A stretch of DNA of 64,000 nucleotides from assembly GCF_900094795.1 (NCBI RefSeq), contig NZ_FMBC01000028.1:1-64000 (forward strand). The letters run 5' to 3'. Shown here piece by piece: positions 40,566 through 50,437 of this stretch (position 1 is the stretch's first letter; each line of letters starts with the position of its first letter). This DNA comes from Kosakonia oryziphila (GTDB lineage Bacteria; Pseudomonadota; Gammaproteobacteria; Enterobacterales; Enterobacteriaceae). The translations under genes and the position numbers were made by a program. A model generated the notes under the pieces. That model did no database searches, had not been told where the DNA came from, and worked only from the letters and a program-made list of their open reading frames with translations.

Positions 40566-41543
40566 GTGAACAGACGTGATTTTCTCAAAGTGGCGTCCGG
40601 CGGGGCGCTGCTGATGGGGGGATCGTCCACCGGTTTTGCCGCTGCGCAAAACCGGCCGCCGATCCCAGGAGCGCTGGGCATGTTATATGACTCTACGCTC
40701 TGTGTCGGCTGCCAGGCCTGTGTCTCACGTTGCCAGGCGATCAACTCGCCGGTGCCTAATCCGCAGGGTGAACAAACCTGGTCGAACAACGACAAACTCT
40801 CTCCGTATACCAACAACATTATTCAGGTCTGGCACAGCGGTAACGGGCAAAACAAAGACCAGGCCGAAAATGGCTATGCCTACATCAAAAAGCAGTGCAT
40901 GCACTGCGTGGATGCTAATTGCGTGTCGGTCTGCCCGGTACAGGCGCTGACGAAAGACGCCGTCACTGGCATCGTTCATTACAACCCGGATGTTTGTACC
41001 GGCTGCCGTTACTGTATGGTCGCTTGTCCTTTCGACGTGCCGAAATATGATTACGACAACCCGTTCGGCCAGATCCACAAATGCCAGCTCTGTAATCAGA
41101 AAGGCGTCGGGCGTCTTGATAAAGGCGAGCTTCCCGGCTGTGTGGAAGTTTGTCCGGCAGGGGCGGTGATCTACGGCACCCGCGAGGAGTTACTGGCCGA
41201 AGCAAAAAAACGCCTCACGCTGAAGCCGGGTTCCGAATATCGCTATCCCCGCCAGACGTTGCACGCCGATGATGTTTACCTTCACGATGTCCCGCATTAC
41301 TACCCGCATTTGTACGGCGAGAAAGAGGGCGGTGGCACGCAGGTGCTGGTATTGACAGGTGTGCCTTACACGGATCTCGGTTTACCAGCGCTGGACTCTC
41401 TGGCTACTGGCGCGCGATCCGAACACGTTCAGCATACGGTGTACAAAGGCATGATGTTGCCGCTGGCGGTGCTGGCAGGTCTGACAGCGCTGGTACGGCG
41501 TAATACAAGGGAGCACCACGAGGAGGATGACCATGAGTCATGA
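40566..41543 (+). CDS. hybA: Hydrogenase-2 electron transfer protein HybA
   Basis: 325 residues. Tat signal ([20 protein letters not shown]), then a ferredoxin domain with several CxxCxxCxxxC sets ([45 protein letters not shown]...CVEVCPAG) for four [4Fe-4S] clusters, and a C-terminal membrane helix ([15 protein letters not shown]). Passes electrons from HybOC to HybB and the quinone pool. Two bases after hybO; its end overlaps hybB. Confidence 0.97.
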   Translation: MNRRDFLKVASGGALLMGGSSTGFAAAQNRPPIPGALGMLYDSTLCVGCQACVSRCQAINSPVPNPQGEQTWSNNDKLSPYTNNIIQVWHSGNGQNKDQAENGYAYIKKQCMHCVDANCVSVCPVQALTKDAVTGIVHYNPDVCTGCRYCMVACPFDVPKYDYDNPFGQIHKCQLCNQKGVGRLDKGELPGCVEVCPAGAVIYGTREELLAEAKKRLTLKPGSEYRYPRQTLHADDVYLHDVPHYYPHLYGEKEGGGTQVLVLTGVPYTDLGLPALDSLATGARSEHVQHTVYKGMMLPLAVLAGLTALVRRNTREHHEEDDHES

Positions 41544-42705
41544 TCCACAAGCCATGGGCGGTAAGCTGCTGAGCAAACCCGTGCTTCTGTTCGCCCCGTT
41601 GGTCGTGCTGTGCGCGATCTTTATTCTCAAGCGTCTGATCTTCGGTCTGGGATCGGTCTCCGATCTGAATGGCGGATATCCGTGGGGGATCTGGATCGCT
41701 TTCGACCTGCTGATCGGCACCGGTTTCGCCTGCGGTGGCTGGGCGCTGGCGTGGGCGGTCTATGTCTTCAATCGTGGCGATTATCATCCGCTGGTGCGTC
41801 CGGCGCTGCTGTGTAGCCTATTCGGTTACTCGCTGGGCGGGCTATCCATCACTATTGACGTTGGTCGTTACTGGAATCTGCCGTATTTCTATATTCCCGG
41901 ATACTTCAACGTCAATTCGGTGCTGTTCGAAACGGCCGTCTGTATGACCATCTATATTGGCGTAATGGCGCTGGAATTCGCGCCTGCACTGCTGGAAAGA
42001 CTGGGCTGGAAGGTTTCGCTGCGTCGTCTGAACAAGGTGATGTTTTTTATCATCGCCCTTGGCGCACTGTTGCCGACAATGCACCAGTCATCGATGGGAT
42101 CGCTGATGATTGCTGCCGGATACAAAGTCTATCCGCTGTGGCAAAGCTACGAAATGCTGCCGCTCTTCTCACTGCTGACCGCTTTTATTATGGGCTTTTC
42201 AATCGTTATCTTTGAAGGCTCCTTAATGCAGGCCAGCCTGCGGGGTAACGGCCCGGATGAGAAGCGCCTGTTCAATAAACTGATGGGCGTGCTAAGCGTC
42301 TTGCTGGCACTGTTCCTGCTGCTGCGCGTCGGGGAGATCAGCTGGCGCGGCAAGTGGCATTACGCGTTCGCGGGGGATTTTTACAGCCTGATATTCTGGC
42401 TGGAGCTGGCACTGCTGGCCTTCCCGCTGCTGGCGCTGCGCGTTTCCCGCTGGCGCAACGATTCCCGCGTTCTGTTCCTGGCCGCTCTCAGCATGCTGTT
42501 AGGCTGCGCGCTGTGGCGGCTCTCTTATTCGCTGCTGGCCTTCAATCCCGGCAACGGATACGGCTACTTCCCGACCGGGGAAGAGTTGATGATCTCTATT
42601 GGTTTTGTGGCAATTGAAGTCTGTGCATACATCTTACTCATACGTCTGTTGCCGATTATTCCTCCGTTAAAAACACCTGCGCGACATGAGGCGAGTGAAG
42701 CATGA
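41533..42705 (+). CDS. hybB: Hydrogenase-2 membrane subunit HybB (NrfD/PsrC family)
   Basis: 390 residues with about ten membrane helices and no heme-ligand pattern, typical of NrfD-like quinone-binding subunits ([40 protein letters not shown]). Exchanges electrons with menaquinone and may couple to proton movement. ATG 41533 is chosen because AGGAGG lies six bases upstream; the ATG at 41527 overlaps that site. Overlaps hybA and hybC ends. Confidence 0.96.
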   Translation: MSHDPQAMGGKLLSKPVLLFAPLVVLCAIFILKRLIFGLGSVSDLNGGYPWGIWIAFDLLIGTGFACGGWALAWAVYVFNRGDYHPLVRPALLCSLFGYSLGGLSITIDVGRYWNLPYFYIPGYFNVNSVLFETAVCMTIYIGVMALEFAPALLERLGWKVSLRRLNKVMFFIIALGALLPTMHQSSMGSLMIAAGYKVYPLWQSYEMLPLFSLLTAFIMGFSIVIFEGSLMQASLRGNGPDEKRLFNKLMGVLSVLLALFLLLRVGEISWRGKWHYAFAGDFYSLIFWLELALLAFPLLALRVSRWRNDSRVLFLAALSMLLGCALWRLSYSLLAFNPGNGYGYFPTGEELMISIGFVAIEVCAYILLIRLLPIIPPLKTPARHEASEA

Positions 42706-44405
42706 GTCAACGTATCACCATCGATCCGGTGACCCGTATTGAGGGTCATTTACGCATTGATTGCGAAATTGAAAACGGCGTCGTATCAAAGGCCTGGTCA
42801 TCGGGAACCATGTGGCGCGGAATGGAAGAGATTGTGAAGGGGCGCGATCCGCGCGATGCCTGGATCATCATGCAGCGTATTTGTGGCGTTTGTACCACCA
42901 TTCACGCTATCACCTCGGTGCGGGCAGTCGAAAGTGCGCTGAAGGTCAATGTGCCGCTGAATGCGCAGTACATCCGCAACATCATTCTTGCCGCACACTC
43001 GATCCACGATCATATCGTCCATTTTTATCAGCTCTCGGCGCTCGACTGGGTGGATATCACCTCGGCATTGCAGGCCGATCCGGCAAAAGCAGCCGCGCTG
43101 CTGAAAGGGATCTCCGACTGGCCGCTGAACAGTGAAGGCGAGTTCAAAGCAGTGCAGGATAAGATCAAAGCGCTGGTCGCCAGCGGTCAGTTGGGTATTT
43201 TTGCCAACGGTTACTGGGGACACCCGGCAATGAAGTTACCGCCGGAAGTGAACCTGATAGCTGTCGCACACTACCTGCAAGCGTTGGAGTGTCAGCGCGA
43301 CGCTAACCGCATCGTGGCGCTGCTCGGCGGCAAGTCGCCGCATATCCAGAACCTGGCAGTCGGCGGTGTCGCCAACCCGATCAACCTCGACGGCCTTGAA
43401 GTGCTGAACCTTGAACGTCTGATGTACCTGAAGTCGTTTATCGATCGCCTGGAGGGTTTTATTGAGCAGGTTTACAAAGTTGATACCGCCGTCATTGCCG
43501 CGTTTTACCCCGAGTGGTTGTCGCTTGGCAAAGGCGCGGTGAATTACCTCAGTACGCCGGAATTTCCCACCGATGCCAACAACGGCAGCTTCCTGTTCCC
43601 TGGCGGGTATATCGAAAATGCCGATCTCAGTACCTTCCGGGCGATCACGACGGGTGACGATCCCTTTATGGTGAAAGGGATCCAGGAGAGTTCTAAACAC
43701 GCATGGTACAAAGATGAGGCGCCGCAGGCACCGTGGCAGGGCACGACATTGCCGCAGTACACAGGCTGGCAGGAAGAGGGCAAATATTCCTGGGTGAAAT
43801 CGCCCACTTTTTACGGCAAAACGGTGGAAGTTGGTCCGTTAGCTAATATGCTCTGCAAACTGGCGGCGAAACACGAAACTACGGCGACTAAGCTAAATGA
43901 CATTGTCGCTATCTACCAGAAACTGACCGGCAAAACGATCGGCGTAGCGCAGCTACATTCAACTCTGGGACGTATTATTGGCCGCACCGTTCACGCCTGC
44001 GAACTACACGGCGTGTTGCAAAATCAGTATCAGGCGTTGATCGATAATATCGGCAAAGGCGACATGCAGACCTATGCGAAAACCGACATTCCGCAGAGCG
44101 GCGAATTTAAAGGTGTCGGCTTTCTGGAAGCGCCGCGCGGCATGCTCTCCCACTGGGTGGTGATCAAAGACGGTAAAATCGAGAACTATCAGGCAGTTGT
44201 GCCATCGACCTGGAATGCCGGGCCGCGCAACTTTAATGATGATGCCGGGCCCTACGAACTGTCGCTGGTGGGTACGCCAGTTGCGGACGTGCAAAAACCG
44301 CTGGAAGTGGTGCGCACCGTGCATTCGTTCGATCCCTGCATGTCCTGCGCGGTGCATGTGCTGGATGCGGACGGCAACGATGTTGTGTCGGTAAAGGTGC
44401 TGTAA
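42702..44405 (+). CDS. hybC: Hydrogenase-2 large subunit HybC
   Basis: 567 residues. Holds the [NiFe] site through two CxxC pairs: RICGVC near the N-terminus and DPCMSCAVHVLDADGNDVVS at the C-terminus. The last 15 residues after His are the extension removed by HybD. No own signal peptide; exported with HybO by Tat. Start overlaps the hybB stop (ATGA); its stop overlaps the hybD start (TAATG). Confidence 0.98.
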   Translation: MSQRITIDPVTRIEGHLRIDCEIENGVVSKAWSSGTMWRGMEEIVKGRDPRDAWIIMQRICGVCTTIHAITSVRAVESALKVNVPLNAQYIRNIILAAHSIHDHIVHFYQLSALDWVDITSALQADPAKAAALLKGISDWPLNSEGEFKAVQDKIKALVASGQLGIFANGYWGHPAMKLPPEVNLIAVAHYLQALECQRDANRIVALLGGKSPHIQNLAVGGVANPINLDGLEVLNLERLMYLKSFIDRLEGFIEQVYKVDTAVIAAFYPEWLSLGKGAVNYLSTPEFPTDANNGSFLFPGGYIENADLSTFRAITTGDDPFMVKGIQESSKHAWYKDEAPQAPWQGTTLPQYTGWQEEGKYSWVKSPTFYGKTVEVGPLANMLCKLAAKHETTATKLNDIVAIYQKLTGKTIGVAQLHSTLGRIIGRTVHACELHGVLQNQYQALIDNIGKGDMQTYAKTDIPQSGEFKGVGFLEAPRGMLSHWVVIKDGKIENYQAVVPSTWNAGPRNFNDDAGPYELSLVGTPVADVQKPLEVVRTVHSFDPCMSCAVHVLDADGNDVVSVKVL

Positions 44406-44902
44406 TGTCGATTTTAGTACTGGGCGTCGGCAACATTTTATTGACTGACGAAGCGATTGGCGTACGGGTTGTGGAGGCGCTGGCGCAGCGCTTCCATCTG
44501 CCGGAAGAGGTTGAAGTGCTGGATGGCGGTACCGCCGGAATGGAACTGCTCGACGCGATGGCTAACCGCGATCATCTGATTATTACCGACGCGATCGTCA
44601 GCCGGAAAAGCGAGCCAGGAAAGGTCATTATCCTGCGCGACGACGAAGTGCCGACGCTGTTCAGCAATAAAATTTCTCCGCACCAGTTGGGGCTGGCGGA
44701 CGTACTGTCCGCGCTGCGTTTTACCGGTGAGTTTCCGGCGAAACTCACGCTGATTGGCGTTACGCCAGCCTCGCTGGAGCCGCATATCGGCATGACGCCG
44801 GTGGTGGAAGCCAGCCTTGATAGCGCGCTGGCGGCGGTGATTGATGCGTTGGCTGAATCCGACGTTGTGCTGACGCCACGGGAGGCTGCTCATGCACAAT
44901 GA
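44405..44902 (+). CDS. hybD: Hydrogenase-2 maturation protease HybD
   Basis: 165 residues, peptidase family A31/M52. Cuts the C-terminal extension of HybC once nickel is inserted. Nickel-sensing residues in VLGVGNILLTDEAIGVRVVE (Glu), LDGGTAGMELL (Asp) and ISPHQLGLADVL (His) are in place. Start codon overlaps the hybC stop. Confidence 0.97.
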   Translation: MSILVLGVGNILLTDEAIGVRVVEALAQRFHLPEEVEVLDGGTAGMELLDAMANRDHLIITDAIVSRKSEPGKVIILRDDEVPTLFSNKISPHQLGLADVLSALRFTGEFPAKLTLIGVTPASLEPHIGMTPVVEASLDSALAAVIDALAESDVVLTPREAAHAQ

Positions 44903-45374
44903 TGAATTGCCAGGATTTGACGTTTCGCCGCACCGCGAAGTTCAGCATGCTTTTAAGACGATTGCCGCCCATGAGATGCAAGGGTTGCCGTTCGTGCATC
45001 CGCAAATGGAAGTGTATACCACGCCGTTTACTCTGTTTGAAAACCAGTGGCTTGGCTGTGTTTTGACGCCGTGGATGCTGAGTTTGCAAATCTATCCTGG
45101 CCCGCAGCAATGCTGGCCGGTGCGGCGCGTCAGCGAGCGGCTGGGGTTACAATTACCCTATGGCGAGATGACCTTTACCGTGGGTGAATTACCGGCGCTG
45201 GGGCAGTACCTGAGTTGCTCTTTGATGTCGCCGCTAACGCCCGATCTCAACCCGCAGCAGGGCGTACAACTGGCGGATAACTGCTTGAAGATGGCGCTTT
45301 CGCTACCGGTCACGGATGCCAGCGTAAGCCGCCGCGCATTGCTGTTCGGCCAGCGAGGCGCGCAGCATGCATGA
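44892..45374 (+). CDS. hybE: Hydrogenase-2 assembly chaperone HybE
   Basis: 160 residues, HupJ/HybE family. Binds the Tat precursor of HybO and delays export until assembly is complete. Typical text: TLFENQWLGCVLTPWMLSLQ, LPYGEMTFTVGELPALGQYL and SRRALLFGQRG. Overlaps hybD at its start and hybF at its end. Confidence 0.95.
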   Translation: MHNDELPGFDVSPHREVQHAFKTIAAHEMQGLPFVHPQMEVYTTPFTLFENQWLGCVLTPWMLSLQIYPGPQQCWPVRRVSERLGLQLPYGEMTFTVGELPALGQYLSCSLMSPLTPDLNPQQGVQLADNCLKMALSLPVTDASVSRRALLFGQRGAQHA

Positions 45375-45705
45375 GTTATCGCTGTGCCAGAATACGGTGG
45401 AAATTATCGAACAGCAGGCGAAGCAGCACGGTGCGCAGCGTGTGACCGGCGTCTGGCTGGAAATCGGCGCACTAGCCTGTATTGAAGAGAGCGCTCTGCG
45501 TTTTGGTTTCGATATTGCCTGTCGCGATACGCTGGCACAGGGCTGTGCGCTGCATATCATCCATAAACCCGCGCAAGCGTGGTGCTGGAACTGTAGTGCG
45601 TCGGTAGAGATCACCCGGCACGACGAATGTCCGCGCTGTCACCGCCCGACGTTGCATATTGAGCACAGCGACGGCGTGCAGATCAAAAGTATTGAAGTGG
45701 AGTAA
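45367..45705 (+). CDS. hybF: Hydrogenase nickel incorporation protein HybF (HypA family)
   Basis: 112 residues. N-terminal nickel motif MHE; zinc finger CWNC...CPRC. Inserts nickel into HybC together with HypB (not in the window). Overlaps hybE. Confidence 0.96.
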   Translation: MHELSLCQNTVEIIEQQAKQHGAQRVTGVWLEIGALACIEESALRFGFDIACRDTLAQGCALHIIHKPAQAWCWNCSASVEITRHDECPRCHRPTLHIEHSDGVQIKSIEVE

Positions 45706-45712
45706 GGCAACG

Positions 45713-45961
45713 ATGTGTATAGGCGTACCGGGCCAGGTGGTGGCTGTTGGCGAAGATTTTCATCAACTGGCGCAGGTCGATGTGTGTGGTGTGCGTCGGG
45801 ACGTCAATATTGCGCTGGTGTGCGAAGAATCGCCGCGCCAATTGCTTGGACAATGGGTGCTGGTGCATGTTGGTTTTGCCATGAGCATTATTGACGAGCA
45901 GGAGGCGCTGGTGACGCTCGCGGCGCTTAGACAAATGGAGAGCGACGAGCTGGCGCGTTAG
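45713..45961 (+). CDS. hybG: Hydrogenase maturation chaperone HybG (HypC family)
   Basis: 82 residues starting [20 protein letters not shown]. After Met removal Cys2 is the residue that carries the Fe(CN)2CO precursor with HypD and docks to HybC. ATG 45713 has AAGG upstream; the longer frame lies within hybF. Last gene of the operon. Confidence 0.96.
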   Translation: MCIGVPGQVVAVGEDFHQLAQVDVCGVRRDVNIALVCEESPRQLLGQWVLVHVGFAMSIIDEQEALVTLAALRQMESDELAR

Positions 45962-46073
45962 GGCGTATGTTCCGGCCGGTTCAATAGTGGTGTCTGGCCA
46001 ATCGCCGGTATCTAAGACTCTGGTTGTGTTTGCCGCGAAAAAACAGCAGAGGGTCGCGGGAGCGGGATAAGAA

Positions 46074-46095
46074 ACCGGGCGGCATTCCGCCCGGT
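46074..46095. terminator. Terminator between hybG and yghU
   Basis: ACCGGGCGG-CATT-CCGCCCGGT: a nine-base perfect GC stem between convergent genes. T-run is weak on the plus strand. Confidence 0.65.
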
Positions 46096-46103
46096 GAGGA
46101 AGA

Positions 46104-46967
46104 TTAGGCGTTGCGTTTATCTTCAGTCTGCATATCGAAATCGCTGGCGTCATGGCGTTCGTGTAACTGCTCGTTCGGCGCGCCGAACGTACGGTTAACA
46201 ATGCGACCGCGTTTCACTGCCGGGCGGGCGAAAATCTCCTGTGCCCAGCGTTGCACATTTTTGTAGCTGCTGGCATCGAGAAATTCGGCGGCGTCATAGA
46301 CATTGCCAAGCACCACGTTGCCGTACCATGGCCAAATCGCCATATCAGCAATGGTGTACTCATCACCCGCGATGAATTTATGGTTGGCCAGTTGTTTATC
46401 CAGCACGTCCAACTGGCGTTTGGCTTCCATGGTAAAGCGGTTGATTGCGTACTCAATTTTAACCGGCGCATAGTTGTAGAAATGGCCAAAGCCGCCGCCG
46501 AGGAACGGTGCAGAGCCCTGTAACCAGAACAACCAGTTCAGCGTTTCCGTACGTCCTGCCAGATCTTTTGGCAGGAAGTGGCCGAATTTCTCTGCCAGAT
46601 ACAGCAGGATTGCGCCGGATTCAAACACGCGCGTCGGCGGTGTAGTGCTGTGATCGCGCAGCGCCGGGATTTTGGAGTTCGGGTTGACTTCGACAAAACC
46701 GCTGGAGAATTGATCCCCTTCGCCGATACGAATCAACCAGGCGTCGTACTCTGCTTCGCTAACCCCTTTTGCCAGCAATTCTTCCAGCATGATCGTGACT
46801 TTCTGACCATTCGGCGTGCCGAGCGAATAGAGCTGGAGCGGGTGTTTGCCCACTGGCAGTGTTTTATCGTGCGTCGGGCCGGAAACCGGGCGGTTGATAT
46901 TAGCGAAAGCGCCGCCGCCGGATTTATCCCACGTCCAGACCTTCGGTGGCTGATAGTTGTCTGACAT
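46104..46967 (-). CDS. yghU: Glutathione S-transferase-like disulfide reductase YghU
   Basis: 287 residues, Nu-class GST. Thioredoxin-like N-terminal domain (HPLQLYSLGTPNGQKVTIML with the Thr/Asn/Gln GSH contacts; NPNSKIPALRD) and helical C-terminal domain (TIADMAIWPWYGNVVLG). E. coli YghU binds two GSH and reduces disulfides and peroxides. Next to hybG as in E. coli. Confidence 0.95.
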   Translation of the reverse strand: MSDNYQPPKVWTWDKSGGGAFANINRPVSGPTHDKTLPVGKHPLQLYSLGTPNGQKVTIMLEELLAKGVSEAEYDAWLIRIGEGDQFSSGFVEVNPNSKIPALRDHSTTPPTRVFESGAILLYLAEKFGHFLPKDLAGRTETLNWLFWLQGSAPFLGGGFGHFYNYAPVKIEYAINRFTMEAKRQLDVLDKQLANHKFIAGDEYTIADMAIWPWYGNVVLGNVYDAAEFLDASSYKNVQRWAQEIFARPAVKRGRIVNRTFGAPNEQLHERHDASDFDMQTEDKRNA

Positions 46968-47030
46968 TTTGGTCCGCCTTTTCGTTGATATGTTGAAGTT
47001 CAGGTTAAGTGAGTATAGGTGGTCGTGGGT

Positions 47031-47588
47031 TCAGGCAAGAATGCGCTGCGCCCAGACGCTGATGTCATCACCGCTGCCAAGATCGGCCTGCACCAGCCCA
47101 TTAACCATAAAGGTTGGGGATACATGAATGCCGTTCTGACGCGCGTATTTACAGTGCCATTTGATTTCGGTTTGCAACTCCGGGCGGGCAAAAGCGTCTG
47201 CAAGTTGCACGCCGCTGTAATTTTCAATGCGTTCAATAATCTGCTGCGGTGTGGCGTCCATATTCGGACCGCTGCAATGATCCGTAAATTCAAACTCTTC
47301 ACGATGATCGGCAACCGCACGCAGCACTTTATGCGCCGCGTTTTTACCATCGGGCAGCGTTGAAGCTGCGAGGATGCAGCGCACAATCACACCAGAGAAG
47401 AGATGCCAGGGCTGTGATTGCAGGCGAATTTTGACCGTCACGTTCTCTTCGCCAACGGCTTCTAACAGCGCTTCCTGCTTGTTAAACGTCCGGACGGAGA
47501 AGGGGCAGGTGGGTTCGATAAAGATCTCGAAAGTCCGGTTGCCGTGGCCCCAGCTTAGCGGTGCGGCATGTAAAGGTTGTTGGCTCAT
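47031..47588 (-). CDS. DsbA-like thioredoxin-fold protein with a CPFS motif
   Basis: 185 residues from ATG 47588 (MSQQPLHAAPLSWGHGNRTF), with AGGAG six bases upstream. The thioredoxin motif after the first strand is EPTCPFSVRTF, having only the first Cys of CxxC. The conserved cis-Pro loop is present (IHVSPTFMVNG). No signal peptide, so cytoplasmic. The family (DsbA-like/2-hydroxychromene-isomerase fold) includes oxidoreductases and GST-like enzymes; substrate unknown. Lies 60 bases upstream of yghU on the same strand and may be co-transcribed with it. Confidence 0.8.
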   Translation of the reverse strand: MSQQPLHAAPLSWGHGNRTFEIFIEPTCPFSVRTFNKQEALLEAVGEENVTVKIRLQSQPWHLFSGVIVRCILAASTLPDGKNAAHKVLRAVADHREEFEFTDHCSGPNMDATPQQIIERIENYSGVQLADAFARPELQTEIKWHCKYARQNGIHVSPTFMVNGLVQADLGSGDDISVWAQRILA

Positions 47589-47594
47589 GGTCAC

Positions 47595-47999
47595 TCCTGC
47601 TGTTTTTTCATTTTGTGAGAATGTGAGAGTAGCAGCATGCCGCAGGAGCGGGGAATTCGCTTGGCGTCAGATGCGGTTATCGTGCGCTGTTCGATGGCTG
47701 TAGCATTTTCAAATATGAATGCTATTAATGATAAGAAATAAATACTACTGTAATGCATATAATTAATTTTTAATAGATGACTTAAATAATATTTAATTTA
47801 ATAAATCCACCTTAACGTAAATTCACAGGGTGGTTGATCAATCTTTGCTTATTTAAATTTTGCCTGTGGCGCCTGGTATTTAATCATTATTTGTTATTAA
47901 TCCGTTTCTCTCTGTTGTCGATAATCGTTATGAGGGTTTTTTTCGACTCAGATCGGATGAGTCAGTAGGGAATTATCCGGGTAACCAGCAGCGGAGATA
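47595..47999. other. AT-rich intergenic region with a possible sigma-28-like motif
   Basis: About 400 bases without a gene. GTCGATAA at 47917-47924 differs by one base from the sigma-28 -10 consensus, and TAATCCGT lies 11 bases before it, a poor -35. No other feature seen. Confidence 0.3.
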
Positions 48000-48002
48000 A
48001 TG

Positions 48003-48491
48003 ATGCAGGAGATTCAGGCGATTCAGGCAACCTCGCACCTTGCCAATGCAACACAAGAAAATACGGCCACCAAAGCCGATCTACACATCACCAGTGAAAG
48101 CGGAGCGGGTAACACATCTCATCAGGAGGAAAGTACCAAAGTCACGCTCTCCAGCCGCGCCGAAAGCCATAAAGAGGCGAAGGCTATAAAGGCGGAGCAG
48201 CAGCTTGAAAAAAATAAAGAAGTCGAAAATCATCAAATTGATTATTCGCTGGCGATGACCGGCATTCCGCAATTTGGTGGACGTCTGGTAACGGTTGTTA
48301 AATATCCTGACGGCAGTACGGAAATGATTGACGCCTTTTCCGGAAAAAAAGTGACGCAGCAGGAATTAGACATCGCCCGGGCCGAGAAAGAAAACAACGA
48401 ACATGTGCAACGCAAGCAGGAAGCGAAAAAGGTTGCGCAGGAAGTGCAGGCATTCACCCCTGGAGAATCACAGCCGACGGATCTGAAATAA
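48003..48491 (+). CDS. Unrecognised 162-residue hydrophilic protein
   Basis: Highly charged, rich in Glu, Lys, Gln and Ala; no signal peptide or membrane segment. The first 75 residues are low complexity (NATQENTATKADLHITSESG; KEAKAIKAEQQLEKNKEVEN), followed by a compact part, IPQFGGRLVTVVKYPDGSTE, MIDAFSGKKVTQQELDIARA, and a coiled, Lys/Gln-rich tail. The layout (short fold with PDG turn between disordered ends) recalls flagellar or secretion accessory proteins, but I cannot assign a family. ATG 48003 is better spaced from GGAG than the ATG at 48000. Confidence 0.6.
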   Translation: MQEIQAIQATSHLANATQENTATKADLHITSESGAGNTSHQEESTKVTLSSRAESHKEAKAIKAEQQLEKNKEVENHQIDYSLAMTGIPQFGGRLVTVVKYPDGSTEMIDAFSGKKVTQQELDIARAEKENNEHVQRKQEAKKVAQEVQAFTPGESQPTDLK

Positions 48492-48788
48492 TCCTCTGGT
48501 GGTAAATCCGAAAGAAAAGTAAAGGTTATTCAGAAATTATCCATAAAATATACCTTATATGTTGTGGGCGGCCCGAGTGGAATAGTCTGGCTGTGTTGAT
48601 GTGTATTTAGTTTAAGTCAGTATCGGTGCCATTTTGCTTCAGCTATTTATTGCTGAGGGTTGCGGCTGTCTGGCGTTCTGCCACAAGAGAAGGCACATCG
48701 CTGTAGCTTTTTTGGCGGCAGAATGCACTACTTGCTTAGCATGCTTAATATTGGCTTTATTAGGAGTCTGCCGGGATAAACGGAGGTT
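48492..48788. other. Non-coding stretch after the 48003 gene
   Basis: About 300 bases with no supported gene. An inverted repeat (TTCTGCCAC near 48678 and TGGCGGCAGAA near 48712) flanks a T-run and might be an RNA hairpin; nothing further can be said. Confidence 0.3.
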
Positions 48789-48899
48789 ATGATGATGAAG
48801 AAGAGTGGCATAACCATATTAATTACATGGCTAATTTTTACGGTATCTGACGTTTGGTTTTGTTGTGTTTTTCTTTGTAGTCGGCAATTGCCTGATTGA
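48789..48899 (+). CDS. Possible 36-residue hydrophobic peptide
   Basis: ATG repeated three times (48789, 48792, 48795) behind GGAGG. Reads MMMKKSGITILITWLIFTVS and ends CSRQLPD before TGA. One hydrophobic segment, Cys-rich end. It overlaps the 3' end of the opposite-strand gene at 48838-49074. Strong ribosome-binding site but too short for certainty. Confidence 0.3.
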   Translation: MMMKKSGITILITWLIFTVSDVWFCCVFLCSRQLPD

Positions 48900-49074
48900 T
48901 GTTTTCTGTTTCGATAACATCGACCTTTTCATCGTTAAAGAACACTTCATAGTGGCCGGATACATATTTAAATGTGAATATTTTTCCCTGATAGCGAACG
49001 CGTCTCTCTTTCACCGACAAGCCTCTGCTGCGCATCGCCACTTTCGCCATCGTATCTATCTTTTTATTTTTCAT
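48838..49074 (-). CDS. Unrecognised 78-residue basic protein
   Basis: MKNKKIDTMAKVAMRSRGLS then VKERRVRYQGKIFTFKYVSG and a C-terminal helix ENINQAIADYKEKHNKTKRQ. Lys/Arg-rich, no membrane segment. AAGGA about ten bases before the start. The AT-rich coding sequence differs from the housekeeping genes around it, suggesting acquisition. Function unknown. Confidence 0.5.
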   Translation of the reverse strand: MKNKKIDTMAKVAMRSRGLSVKERRVRYQGKIFTFKYVSGHYEVFFNDEKVDVIETENINQAIADYKEKHNKTKRQIP

Positions 49075-49407
49075 AGCTATTTTTTTCCTTTTCAGGCTGT
49101 TATGCGGTGCCTGTATTCTATTCCGTATGTTCCGGTGCTAATTTGTTATCCTCTCAAAGAAAATCAACGGTTGCTATAACCCCATGCTTAATATTAGAGG
49201 AAATATTGCCTGATAACTTAAGGTTATCTTAAGTTTAAGCGTATTCTGTAATTAATGACCAGAATATTAATTTGGTTATCCTTGTTTTTATAGTATTTAA
49301 TTTCGAACGACATTTTTTGATAATTATTTTGATTCTCATTTATACTTCGCTGGTATTAAACTTCTGCCGGGTCGCATGCGCTGACTATTACACTTATCTT
49401 AAAAGGA
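49075..49407. other. Promoter region of sfuABC
   Basis: About 330 AT-rich bases between a divergent small gene and sfuA; holds the Fur-box-like site at 49319-49343 and no other feature I can support. Confidence 0.5.
49319..49343 (+). promoter_or_regulatory. Fur-box-like site upstream of sfuA
   Basis: GATAATTATTTTGATTCTCA followed by TTTAT: contains GATAAT and TGATTCTCAT elements of the Fur consensus in the right spacing. About 70 bases before sfuA, as expected for an iron-uptake operon. Confidence 0.65.
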
Positions 49408-49413
49408 ATGATG

Positions 49414-50430
49414 ATGAAGAATCGCTTTTTGCCGTTCTGTTCAATCGCGCTGGTCATCTCTTCGGTTTTCGCCGCGTCTATGGCCTCTGCCGCCAATAAC
49501 GACGACGGGATCGTGGTATATAACGCGCAGCATGAAAACCTGACAAAATCCTGGGTTGATGAATTCACCAAAGAAACGGGGATAAAAGTGACGCTGCGTA
49601 ACGGCGGCGATACGGAGTTGGGCAACCAGATTGTTCAGGAAGGTAAAGTTTCTCCGGCTGATGTCTTCCTCACTGAAAACTCCCCGGCAATGACGTTGGT
49701 CGATAATGCCAACCTGTTCGCGCCGCTGGATGCCGATACTCTGAAGCAGGTTCCGGCGCAGTTCCGCCCGGCGCATGGCCGCTGGATAGGTATTGCTGCG
49801 CGCAGCACGGTGTTTGTTTATAACCCGACAAAAATCAGTGCGGCTCAGCTTCCGGCATCGATGATGGATTTAGCAAAACCGGAATGGAAAGGTCGCTGGG
49901 CGGCGTCTCCGTCAGGCGCAGACTTCCAGGCGATTGTCAGCGCGATGCTCACACTGAAAGGTGAAAAGGCCACGCTCGACTGGTTGAAAGCCATGAAAAC
50001 TAATTTCGTGCCTTATAAAGGCAACAGTACTGTCTTGAAAGCGGTGAATGCCGGGCAGATTGATGGTGGTGTTATCTACCACTACTACTACTTTGTTGAT
50101 CAGGCCAAAACCGGCGAAAACAGCAAAAATACGCAGCTTCACTACTTCAGGCATCAGGATCCGGGCGCTTTTGTCAGCATTTCCGGCGGCGGTGTTTTAG
50201 CCTCCAGTAAGCACCAGAAACAGGCGCAGGCCTTTATCAAATGGATCACTGGTAAAACCGGGCAGGATATGTTGCGTACCAATACCGCTTTTGAATATGC
50301 CGTCGGTGTGGGTGCGGCTTCCAATGCGAAACTGGTGCCATTGAATCAACTGGATGCGCCGAAGGTTGAGCCTTCTGCACTGAACAGCAAAAAGGTGAAC
50401 GAGTTAATGACCGAGGCCGGTCTCCTGTAA
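49414..50430 (+). CDS. sfuA: Ferric iron ABC transporter, periplasmic binding protein SfuA
   Basis: 338 residues, colinear with Serratia SfuA and the FbpA family. Signal peptide [20 protein letters not shown] ending in ASA. Iron-binding tyrosines in [13 protein letters not shown]; other family text [20 protein letters not shown] and [12 protein letters not shown]. Start placed at the third of three adjacent ATG codons because AAGGA at 49403-49407 touches the first. Captures free ferric iron for SfuB/SfuC. Confidence 0.93.
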   Translation: MKNRFLPFCSIALVISSVFAASMASAANNDDGIVVYNAQHENLTKSWVDEFTKETGIKVTLRNGGDTELGNQIVQEGKVSPADVFLTENSPAMTLVDNANLFAPLDADTLKQVPAQFRPAHGRWIGIAARSTVFVYNPTKISAAQLPASMMDLAKPEWKGRWAASPSGADFQAIVSAMLTLKGEKATLDWLKAMKTNFVPYKGNSTVLKAVNAGQIDGGVIYHYYYFVDQAKTGENSKNTQLHYFRHQDPGAFVSISGGGVLASSKHQKQAQAFIKWITGKTGQDMLRTNTAFEYAVGVGAASNAKLVPLNQLDAPKVEPSALNSKKVNELMTEAGLL

Positions 50431-50437
50431 TTGCGGT

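Noticed and set aside
41404-41787. Minus-strand frame across the hybA/hybB junction
   Set aside because: Antisense to two conserved hydrogenase genes.
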